NCBI RefSeq assembly: GCF_000204055.1
Contig: NW_006768768.1
Location: forward strand, 2,552,882-2,616,881
Reading direction: 5' to 3'
Source: Melampsora larici-populina 98AG31
Taxonomy: Eukaryota > Basidiomycota > Pucciniomycetes > Pucciniales > Melampsoraceae
Length of the DNA: 64,000 nt
Within the stretch, counting starts at the first letter, position 1, and each line of letters begins with the position of its first letter. The notes beneath the pieces were generated by a model. That model saw only the letters and a program-made list of their open reading frames with translations, was not told where the DNA came from and did no database searches. A program made the translations under genes and the position numbers. Positions 1 through 8,947 of the stretch are shown piece by piece.

Positions 1-102
1 ACTCCCTTAATTGGCAACAGCTTGCAATGAGAAAATGAACTCACTGCTCAAGGAGAATGTATGGACCAGTGTTAACTGTCATGTAAACAAAATCATGCTA
101 TT

Positions 103-327
103 CTTCATAGAAATAATCTTGGTACCATTTGCCGTATCAACAGATCAATGTTTCACATGTGAACCTGGAATAATGAGATTAACTTTCATTGGATTCACAA
201 AGCTGTCAGCTGGGGTGACATTTCTCTTAAACACTGTCCAACTGAAGAGATGGTTGCTGACTTACTCACAGTAGCTCTTGGCAAGCAGCAGTTCACCAAA
301 CTTAGGAGCAAATTGGGAATCAAGTGA
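103..327 (+). pseudogene. Ty1/copia Pol remnant, RNase H C-terminus
   Basis: Frame 103-327 reads as the end of a Ty1/copia polyprotein. The signature is the stretch KHCPTEEMVADLLT followed by ALGKQQFTKLRSKLGIK and a stop at 325-327, which is the usual end of copia RNase H just before the 3' LTR. Upstream, NNLGTICRIN and FHM fit the preceding RNase H segment (active-site DN region). An in-frame TGA at 160-162 breaks it. At 11-75, in another frame, NEKMNSLLKENVW resembles the start of the copia reverse transcriptase, so most of RT and RNase H appears deleted between the two pieces. The element is therefore a dead copy, and the part 5' of it lies outside the window. The RNase H call is firm; the RT piece is tentative. 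Confidence 0.8.
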
Positions 328-340
328 CCTCATTGGTCTT

Positions 341-347
341 GAGGGGG
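341..347 (+). other. polypurine tract of the copia element
   Basis: The sequence gaggggg lies 14 bases after the Pol stop codon and directly before the presumed LTR start TGTGTTGGAG. This is the position expected for the plus-strand primer of a copia element. Confidence 0.6.
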
Positions 348-808
348 TGTGTTGGAGTAAATTGTGGATTGGTCAAAACCAATGAAGGTCAGGGAGTAGT
401 ATTCAGGTTAACTTAAGCTAGTGTAGTGAGGATGGTAAGAAATGCACTGTGAACAAATTAGAATCAAACAAGTCAATTTAGAATACGTGGTCAAGAGGTT
501 GAGTTGTTGTGTAGAAGGATTGACCGCATTGGGATTGGTGAACTAATCACGTTATGGAAACATTAGAAGAAATTACCGGATTGGGACTGGTAGTTTATTT
601 AGAATGTGGACGTAGTGTTTCTGATTCTCAAAATTGCCATTTGTTGTTTTTACTTATAACCAAGCCTCTCCTCACATTTAGATCTTTTTCCCTCATTAAG
701 GAAAAAGATTCTAAACGTGAGTTATTGCCAATTTCTTTTTCTCTTCTTTACTATCTTACTAAAAACTCACGTTTCTCTTCTACCTCATACATCTTCACTC
801 TACTAGTT

Positions 809-928
809 CTTATCTATAATCCTCCTTGTCTTTCAGGTCTGTCCGAGTTTAGAACTCGTGTCTTTTCATTGCCTCAGTGTGTCTTGTCAACACGAACTGA
901 TAAGTTCTTGTTAAACCTTTTAAAAGGT
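809..928 (+). repeat. 120 bp direct repeat inside LTR, copy 1
   Basis: The block starts with CTTATCTATAATCC and ends with CCTTTTAAAAGGT. It recurs 182 bp downstream with a single visible mismatch (gataag against gacaag). Confidence 0.9.
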
Positions 929-990
929 GTGTTGTATGGGGCTTATTTTCTTTTTCTCTTTTGCTGATTAAAAAAAAAGATTCTAAACTT

Positions 991-1110
991 CTTATCTATA
1001 ATCCTCCTTGTCTTTCAGGTCTGTCCGAGTTTAGAACTCGTGTCTTTTCATTGCCTCAGTGTGTCTTGTCAACACGAACTGACAAGTTCTTGTTAAACCT
1101 TTTAAAAGGT
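991..1110 (+). repeat. 120 bp direct repeat inside LTR, copy 2
   Basis: Second copy of the 809-928 block at a period of 182 bp. The sequence before each copy also shares AAAAAGATTCTAAAC, seen again near 703, so the duplication unit may be longer than the conserved core. Confidence 0.9.
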
Positions 1111-1157
1111 TCCTGTCGTAGATCTACAGCGTCGAGCTTGTGATCCTCATTTTCTAA

Positions 1158-3361
1158 CACGAAGACTTTGTTCGATTTATATCACTGGCCTCCGAAGTCC
1201 AACATCGCGCCGGCACCGCGTTGCGTCTCACACCAAAAAGCCCTCCAGTTCTCCCTTTCCTCAGCAAAGCTCTTGACCCCAAATTTCCAACTCACCTTCT
1301 GCAAGACTTATGGAGTATCAGCTTCCAATTGTTACCCACCACGAGGTTCGACCCTGTGGCTGCCATCCGAAAACTGGGACTTCAAAGTGATCCCAAAATA
1401 GCTGAACAATACCTACGCGCCCCGGTATCGAAATGCCTTGTATGCCCTGAAGCATTATCACCAAATTTGCACCTCCATAGCCGTCTCAATGGATACCTCT
1501 ACAACACCGACGGTGTCCACCCAGTTCAGACTATCATCCTCGATTGCCCACGTGAGTCCAGTGTCTTGATTGGCATTGGTTTACGTCACGAAGCTGACTT
1601 GATACCTTCACTTTGCAGGATGCGGTGCTTCGTATAGGCCAAGTTATTACACACACACCAGGATGCGACACTATTACACCCTTGGAATGGGCCGCGACGT
1701 CGACATCCTTCACGTTCACTGCCACTACTACATCACCAACAGGTTGGCCCATATGTTACGTGTAATACAGATGCTTGCCCAGTAAGAAAGATTCCAATCG
1801 CATCATTCAGTTTCTTTGAACCGACATACATCAAGCTGATCACTCACACTTTTTTCCATTTCAATACTTCCAAGTGTTTCACACTTCAACTTGACAAACT
1901 GGTTTAATGAGGTCTACGTTGAAAACACCGACGTTCCTCTGTTTGAATTGGGTCAGGTGTTTTCCCCGGCGATGTCTGAAGTTGTGTGCCTAGACGGCCT
2001 TGAACTGCGGGATTTGCTAGCCCACCAAGATCGTTGCCAAAGTCAACTGGTGGTTCCTGCCAACGGAACGGACGACAATCGATTTGACGAGGCTATCGCC
2101 TACCATCTGGACCAATTGGATGTGGAAGGGACCAGATTCCGAGACCATTACTGTAGTAAATGTGTCCGTGTGAAATCAGGAGGGGTGGATCCTGGAACAG
2201 GCGAAGAGGTTTTCCTTGGTACGTACAACATTATATTGAGATGTTTAAAGTTAGATGGCAAAATGTTAAGAATTTCTGGCTCTAGGCATCCGCGCCGTGG
2301 TCACTGATGGACTCACCATTGGCCACTGGCGCTGCAGCGCAACCACCGAGCAGCTCGAAGAGCTCGCCAGCACGGCAGGACTCCCCGCTCCGGAAGGCCC
2401 TTGTACCAACCCCCTCATCAAAAACAACGACCGCTTCTGTGAACATCATACGTCACTTCTAGGCCAAAGATGTCATGTACAGCCGTGTAGACGTGATGCT
2501 TTACCAGAGTCCAAAACATGTGGCCAAAACGCCCACATCGAAGCATGGGCGAAATTTACGAACCGTGTGAAATCGAATTTCTCACTAACGGCGATCCTCA
2601 ATCGCCCCGGTTCAAATTTGCCCTCCGATCCGACTGTCCACCTCGACAGCGAGACAGGCGAGTTCATTGATCTCGAGGGTTTGCGGCAAGCCGATGAATC
2701 AAACCGCGCACATGAAGCCGCTCGCAAAGGTGGGGAATCGCAAGCAGCTGGGAAAACAGTAATGTCCAGATGCCGGACACATAATGATCAACTCGTGGTT
2801 GGATGTTGCGGGATCATCTTGGCGCGGAAGACCTTCTATCACGCTGAATCAGTCAGCGCGGTCAAGGTGAGATTTTAGTCTACGACGGGTGTTACACATG
2901 CATGCTGATTATTATCAATTACTCAATTGGTCTTGCAGCACTTTCTGGAGGATTTGTTTCCACAAGGGATGCCCGAAGTTGTCTTTTATGACAATGCTTG
3001 CCGACTAACTGAGCACATTTATCATGGAAGAGATACGGATGCGACTTGCTTCCAAGGTACAGTAATACCTGTAGATCCATTCCACCACCGATCTCATGCC
3101 GAAAGCGACGACTTTTGCAAGCGCTTCACCAACCCAAAACTGTTTCCCGATATACAAGAAGATGGAAAGTGGATATTCAATGCTTCAGCTGCCGAACTAA
3201 CTAATATTTGGTACGGTGGTTTCGCCTCGATGTGCCGAAATATGCATTCAATAAGGTATAATTTCTTCTTGGAAGAAATGGTCAACTTGCGCAATATATG
3301 GCTCACCAAGAAACTGAGCAAGCGCGCTGGGATGGAGTTCCTGGGGAATGGTTGGGTGTAG
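1158..3361 (+). pseudogene. CxC5/CxC6 cysteine-cluster gene (KDZ-associated), 5' truncated by copia
   Basis: Five exons can be joined in frame: 1158-1551, 1619-1781, 1875-2218, 2286-2866, 2939-3361 (1905 nt, about 634 codons). The product matches basidiomycete proteins with CxC5 and CxC6 domains, cysteine clusters named for their association with Kyakuja-Dileera-Zisupton (KDZ) transposases. Key stretches are CLVCPE, GYLYNTDGVHPVQT, CPRCGASYRPSYYTHTRMRH, then VVTDGLTIGHWRC, FCEHHTSLLGQRCHVQPC, a final FYDNACRLTEHI and IWYGGFASMCRNM. Introns are 67-93 bp with normal GT..AG ends. Oddity: exon 1 contains no ATG, and its open frame starts exactly where the LTR ends, so the original start has been cut off by the copia insertion. 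The rest is intact, which suggests a recent event. Function of the family is unknown; a transposon accessory or domesticated role is only inference. No KDZ transposase is seen nearby. Confidence 0.8.
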
Positions 3362-3842
3362 TGCTACCCAAACATTTGTACTGTAGATCCATCGCCCAAC
3401 AGAAACATGTATGACTGGCAATCGTAATATCATGATCGATCACGTAAGATTTACATTCAAATCATACGACTCATGTGTCTCAATTGCATGCAAAGATCCA
3501 ATCGTTCAAACAGGAGCATGAGTCTACTGTCTGTGTTGAACATAATCTTAAGATAGATAGCATAAGTACATGATGAAAAGTTGAGATGCCTAAATTCATT
3601 TGAAAAGTTGAGAAGCTAAAGTCATTTGGGCATCTCCCTTGCTCAATACTAGCTGAACACTCACTCACACTCAGCGGGACACTCATCACTTCTGTTCATC
3701 TGTTCGTCTGTTCACAAGTTTGTGCGCAAGTGAAACACACGTGATGTTATAACCTTTGCAACTGCTGACTTAAACGAGTGTAAAGTGATGGGTAGGTATC
3801 ACAAGGTCAAGATCTATCATGCAACACATTGCGAATCTTAAC
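3362..3842. other. intergenic, nothing recognised
   Basis: AT-rich stretch between the CxC5/CxC6 gene and the next minus-strand gene. Short ORFs here look like chance frames; no repeat or RNA gene was seen. Confidence 0.5.
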
Positions 3843-4672
3843 TCACATCACGTAATGATGTAGCACCTGGTGACAAAAAGAGTTGTACCCGTTTAAATAT
3901 ACGTCAGTCACCAAATCAAAATCCAATCATAAACAACTGTCAACTTACTTGAACAATGAAACGCTTTGAGTGTTTGTCTTTGTTCACAATGTTTCCTTGC
4001 AACCACATGAGGGAACCTACTTGAATTTCATCAAGCTCTGGTAAATCGGGAGTAAAATGACCAAAGCGGTAAGTGATCACAAAATCAAGTTTCCTTTGGG
4101 TCTGTGTGAGCGACAACAAAATGATCAGTAAATAAAAAGAAGACTAGATATACTATCAGTACTCACTTCGGGGTCGTAGTACTCATGTTCAGCCTGGACT
4201 GTGAGATTCCATTCACCTCCTGCATTGGTGATGTTATCCATCACAGCTTCAAGCACCTTGCCCACGCCACTGATTGAGGCTTTCCCAGCTAGTTCTTTGG
4301 GATCAGGGGTGTGGTTGCTGAGCTTACTCTCGGTCAGTGGACTGTGCTTCATCAAAGCTCGTCCGGTGTCTGGATCTTGACCGAATGGCCCAGTAAGGAG
4401 GTAGGTGGAACCACGGTTGAGCAAATCGTACTCTAATGCAAACCCAAGGGTATGGAGCGGCTCGCTGACAACGTTTTCCCCGACGAGTTTCAAAGCGAGG
4501 TCGGATTCAGTGGCATGCCACGCAATGGCACCTGGAAACAAGCGAGTGGCCTACAAGGATAGGAGAAGTCATTAAAGTGAGTCAAATTGGCACTACTTTG
4601 ACGAGATGAGAGACCGACCTCGCTGGTGGCAGTGACGACCACGCTCAAAATTGTCGTAAGATTTTTAGGCAT
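3843..4672 (-). CDS. conserved basidiomycete protein of unknown function, 204 aa
   Basis: Four exons on the minus strand, all in phase 0: 4619-4672, 4167-4550, 3949-4101 and 3843-3866 (615 nt). The protein starts MPKNLTTILSVVVTATSEA, which could be a weak signal peptide or just a hydrophobic start, and contains IAWHATESDLALKL, AGKASISGVGKVLE, a glutamate/aspartate-rich HEYYDPE and FVITYRFGHFTPDL. I recognise the general pattern (IAWH...D, SISGVG, YDP, YR) from uncharacterised mushroom and rust proteins but no named domain. The last tiny exon is less certain: reading into the intron instead would add only two residues before a stop. A TATATATA box lies about 50 bp upstream. No function is assigned. 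Confidence 0.7.
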
Positions 4673-4720
4673 GCTGACGTGCGATGAAGGAATGTTAGCA
4701 TGTTAACGCCCAAACGCTAT

Positions 4721-4732
4721 CCTATATATAGC
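4721..4732 (-). promoter_or_regulatory. TATA box of the 3.8-4.7 kb gene
   Basis: The sequence CCTATATATAGC lies 50-60 bp upstream of the minus-strand ATG at 4672 and reads as a TATA element on that strand. Confidence 0.4.
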
Positions 4733-5203
4733 TATTTGGCGCCCACCATCTAATATCGTATCTGTAATATCGTATCTGTGCCAAGTGACCTTGATTCCAC
4801 TCTGGTTCAAGACCACGTACAACATTGCAAACGTACTTGGATATCAAGGGTCTGAGTATCCTGGTATATAACCTTGCTGAGATACCAGTCAGCGATGAAT
4901 GAAGGGTCAGCGCAGGTTGCGCCGGGGGGCTTTGATGGATGTGAAACTCAGGGTCTTCATTGCTGAGCAACATATCGTTCTTTCTTTAATGTAATTGTTT
5001 TGAGATGAAAAATCAAAAATAAAGGAACTGTCATCAAGGTAGTGTTGATGACCCGTGTGGTTCAGGCGTGGCAAAAATCAGTTAGAATCACGCTGGTATG
5101 GCGTGTATGTATTTATTGCACTGATTATATTAAATTTTTGAACGGTAGTGAATGAAATCATTGAAAGACATAATACACCACCGACGCTCGTCATCAATTG
5201 ACC

Positions 5204-7466
5204 CTAATCAACATCTTCATTGTTCTCCTCCGGACAGGTTTTGCAAACCTCTTTGAACTCCTTCTGGTACAAAATTCGGGCTTCACCTACATTTGCAAGG
5301 GGTTTTGCGCTGTAATCAACCTTGAACCGCTGGTAGTCCACCGTTTTTATCCATAGCTTATACCGATACATAGTGGAAGACACATACTTCCACTCATCGC
5401 CAAATTCCTCCTTCCAGGCCACTGCGGGGGGTCGACTGTGAGAGTCCTTATACCACGCCAGAAGTCGTGAAACCAGAACAGAAGAGGAAGGCCAGCCTTT
5501 CTTCTTGGTCTTTTCAAGCGAGGTGGCCGTTGTGTCCAGGGAGTTTGTATCCGTGCTCATAGGTGTTGGAGTAGGGCTCGCTGCCAACTCGTCCTCCTCC
5601 GGTGACTGTAGGAATGAATGATATCAATGACGCGCCCCGGAATGCCCCTTGAAGTTCACTCACCAGGTGGTCATCTCTTTGAGCATTTCGTTTACCATTA
5701 TCTGTGCCGTAGTCAAACTCCGGTAGTTCAGAGAGTTCGCGTTCGCGTTTGACCTGAGTGATATTAGGGGATTTAGCAAATTTGCTGTTGACGACAATCA
5801 CATCAGGAGATTCTTCCGCCGCGCGAGGCGGTTGAGCCTCAGGAGAGCAGCTGCGGACGAGAATGGTGTCTCGAATATGGCCGCCGTTTGTCTCAATCGG
5901 GGTTGATGTGGAGGTTGACGACACTTCAAGCTGCGTACTTTGCGTGGCACCCCAATAAGCGGGTACGTCTTGCTTGCTTTTCGATTTTGGCAAACCAAGC
6001 GTTCGGGGGTCCATGTTTGCCGACCTGACAACTATCTCCTTTTTGCTGGCGGGGAATCGGTGAGGAAATGTCACCATGGTTTCGTGCTGTTTGGAGTGTT
6101 TGGGCGAGGAATTGAGACTTTGAGAGTTCGGTCTCATATCAAGTTGGAAGAGACATGGTACAAACCCAAGTGTCAATCTTTTCATCCCAGAAACAAAGGG
6201 CACGGTTCCATCCAGGGCCAAGTGCCTTGGTGCATGCTTGCATGAGGAGGGGTGATTTGTCTAGGCTGGCCTTGGGCCAGTTGGCCAAATGCGCTGAGAT
6301 AACCTTAGGTTCGGATTCCTAGGTTTAAGGAGTAAGCTTGCAAGTATTCGAACACCTTGGAACATATGACTCACGTTGAGCCAAAGGTAAATCACGACGA
6401 CTTGTGCTTCGTCGTACTGGTTTGCTATACCCCGTTGAACCGCTTCATATCGTTCAGCTCGGTTAATTTGGATTTTTGAGACAACTGAACTGTCCAGACG
6501 TCGTCCAAGTGAGTTGGCAGATTGGGCCCACTGGTGTGGCCGTGGTAGACGCGGCTGTGCTGGCGCTGGAGTAGGGTCAGTAGACGTGCTCGGTTGTGGT
6601 TCCACGGGAGGCAGCAACTGATTAGAGTTGGTGGCTACAGCTTGGCGAGGAACTGGAGGGCCAGGTCGAACGTGTTTGGGGCATGGGCCCAGACCGTATT
6701 CAAGGCAGCACTAGGAAACACACATACGATCAAGCAACGGAAGAAAGCAGTAAATGAATAAGACGATCAACAAATACACAGTGAGCAACATCGTCAATGC
6801 AACTATACAACACTGAGACCATACTAACCGCTTGACAGTATTGATATGGGCAACCCTTGTTCCCATTGGTCCGGTGGGTACGTGCCGCTGGCCCACGGGA
6901 AGGTCGCAGACAGGGGTGAGAGCCTCTCTGAGTTCGGTGTGGGCCTGCAAGTGAGTTGAGCTGATTGAACGGAGTGAACTCAGATTGGCGACCTAAAAAT
7001 GGATGTGCTTCAATCGCATTCCTTTTGACCGGTGGATTGTTTGATTCTTTGGTTGGTTTTGGTGGAAGAATCACCCCTGCAGGCGACATTCGGGGTCCCC
7101 AATCGGCTGTAGAAGAGACGATTGGGCGAGAAGCACCAGCGTGGATCAGCGCACGTTCGTGGTTGAGCTGATCACATTGCCAGGTTCGCCAATTGTGTTC
7201 GTTCCTTGGACGTCGTGGGCACTTGACCGAATAGTGAAAACACAGTTATGGTTAGTGTGAGATCGATCGCGAACTCGATCAATCCAATTTTGTTAAGACT
7301 GGTGACTTACATGGATCCGCCATGCGTCTTCAAGTGCCGCATGGTAACGGAGGGGGGTTTGGCATTCTGGACACAGAATGCCAACTAGGGCTCCAACCTT
7401 TGGCTCTGGCAGGAATCCTTCGGTAATGAACTGGTATCGTTCGTGGATTAGAGTGGCGACTACCAT
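5204..7466 (-). CDS. rust multi-exon protein, cysteine-containing, unknown function (about 600 aa)
   Basis: Six phase-0 exons can be joined: 7311-7466, 6829-7221, 6375-6710, 6166-6270, 5664-6086 and 5204-5605. In order the product has LVGILCPECQTPLRYH, then CPRRPRNEHNW and WQCDQLNHERAL, a cluster NKGCPYQYCQACCLEYGLG, a conserved-looking SANSLGRRLDSSVVSKIQ, the short LGPGWNRALCFWDE, a Ser/Thr-rich acidic linker with SELPEFDYG, and a C-terminal helical block GWPSSSVLVSRLLAWYKD ... WKEEFGDEWKYV ... YRYKLWIKTVDYQRF. The order of blocks fits a multi-copy family I have seen in rusts and some Agaricomycetes but that has no named function. The true start is uncertain: the frame stays open upstream of the ATG at 7466 and an extra 5' exon is likely (an acceptor-like CACAG lies near 7560). 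Zinc binding by the C-x2-C and C-x3-CC motifs is inference. Confidence 0.65.
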
Positions 7467-7868
7467 TCTGATTGCCGAGTTTCTGATTGCCGAGTTCTTT
7501 TTGACGAGGTCCAGATGGGTGGTCGAGAGTTGCCCATTGTTTCGTGAACATGATATCTGTGATTGTGAAAAGATTTGTGTTGTCCGCTTTGGTCCTGGTG
7601 AAACACTATGCTGTTGAGGTCGTTATTGAGTTCGTCCATCTTGGGTGTATGAAACAGAGAGATACGAGGGAGATATGGGTAGTCTGAAAGGTTGTGACAG
7701 GCTGGCAATATGACTGGTCAAAACATAACAAAGGGTTTTTGACGCATATTACAGGACGTGTAATATGCTACTATGTATGCTGATAGTGGGGGTGCTGTAT
7801 TCTCAGAGTCTCAGAATTTTCTCATTCTCAGATTCTCAGGACAGAAACCCGGATCCTCTGGTGCTCCC

Positions 7869-7934
7869 ACTATCGAAGATTGGATTAGTTCTCGGACCGG
7901 GTGAAGCGACGAGCGCTGACCTTTAGCTTTAACA
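7869..7934 (+). repeat. 66 bp direct repeat, copy 1
   Basis: Starts ACTATCGAAGATTGG and ends TAGCTTTAACA. It is repeated perfectly 85 bp downstream. Confidence 0.9.
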
Positions 7935-7953
7935 GGTTAGTAACCTTTGCAAT

Positions 7954-8019
7954 ACTATCGAAGATTGGATTAGTTCTCGGACCGGGTGAAGCGACGAGCG
8001 CTGACCTTTAGCTTTAACA
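7954..8019 (+). repeat. 66 bp direct repeat, copy 2
   Basis: Perfect second copy of 7869-7934 at a period of 85 bp. The 19 bases between the copies (ggttagtaacctttgcaat) are not repeated. Confidence 0.9.
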
Positions 8020-8850
8020 CAGGGGAGGTTCATCAAATCCCTCTAAACGTGCGAAGCGGTTTGAACAACCTCTTGACTCGCCTTTGCACCAAAACCAGCG
8101 GAACAACATCCTTTCAAATACTATTGACTTCAAACCATCAACAAATTCACAGCTCTCGCGTAGGTCACATCATATTACGGAATGACAAGGCACGGCATGG
8201 TCTCACTAATGCATGGGACTCTTATGAGTTTAGTCGGCTCTGTTCGGCAAAAAGTGAGACAGAGAAGGGCGAGTATGCAGGCAGCTAACATAGTGGAAAC
8301 ACTTCTACCTCAAGGTTTGCAAAATTGACTGTAACACTGTCAACTGCGCAACAAAAATAAAAACCAAGAGTGACACTGAAATTGAAAAAGCAGCAGAAGA
8401 TCTCTCTGTGATACGAACAGCTTGTTGGGGAACCCTATAGCGTTCACACATCTACATCGAAATAGACACAAGAAGGTCCTCATCGCTGGAGTCTAAGAGG
8501 TTTGATGTAAAAGTTAAGATCAAAATATAGATCCTATAGAGTCAGGGATGATTCGCTTTTCTTGCTAGATTACTGGAAACACTGGTAGCCTGATACTCAA
8601 TATAACATTTATCAAGTACGTCAATCAAAACCCATCAAAATGTGTGGGACTATGAAGCAAAAGGCATTGTCGCCTGCCGATCGTGAAACAGAGGCAGAGT
8701 TTGACATTATGCGCGGATTTTGAAAATGAAGCGCTACCAATATACGAGGTTTGTCAATTCTCGGAATTGCCTGCATCTCCGGTCCTCGTCCTCCAGAGTG
8801 TTTAGACCAAATTGAAACATCTGCTTTCTCTAGCCTTTAGATCGAGCCTA
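8020..8850. other. intergenic, no gene recognised
   Basis: An open frame across 7986-8288 begins with GTG, overlaps the direct repeat and shows no domain, so I do not call it a gene. The rest is ordinary AT-rich upstream sequence of the secreted-protein gene. Confidence 0.5.
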
Positions 8851-8852
8851 GA

Positions 8853-8860
8853 CTATATAA
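8853..8860 (+). promoter_or_regulatory. TATA box of the large secreted-protein gene
   Basis: CTATATAAAAC lies about 95 bp upstream of the ATG at 8948. Confidence 0.5.
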
Positions 8861-8947
8861 AACAAGCAAGCATGGTGATATCTCTAGAGTATCTCCCTCA
8901 GTGTGGTTTTCTTACAATTAATAGCCTTATATTCTAATTTTTCTATC

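Larger units (their letters stand above)
348..1159 (+). repeat. 3' LTR of a Ty1/copia element (about 0.8 kb)
   Basis: The segment starts with TGTGTTGGAG right after the polypurine tract and appears to end at TTTCTAACA near 1159, giving the usual TG...CA ends. It holds no gene. The right boundary rests on two things: the TAACA end, and the fact that the reading frame of the neighbouring CxC5 gene begins at exactly that point and runs into a stop (TAA 1155-1157) within the LTR. The second LTR and the 5 bp target duplication would be to the left of the window, so the boundaries are inferred. The small ORFs in this stretch are not genes. Confidence 0.6.

Noticed and set aside
7986..8288. 100-codon frame downstream of the 66 bp repeat
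   Set aside because: Starts with GTG, overlaps the repeat, no domain, no splice sites that extend it.
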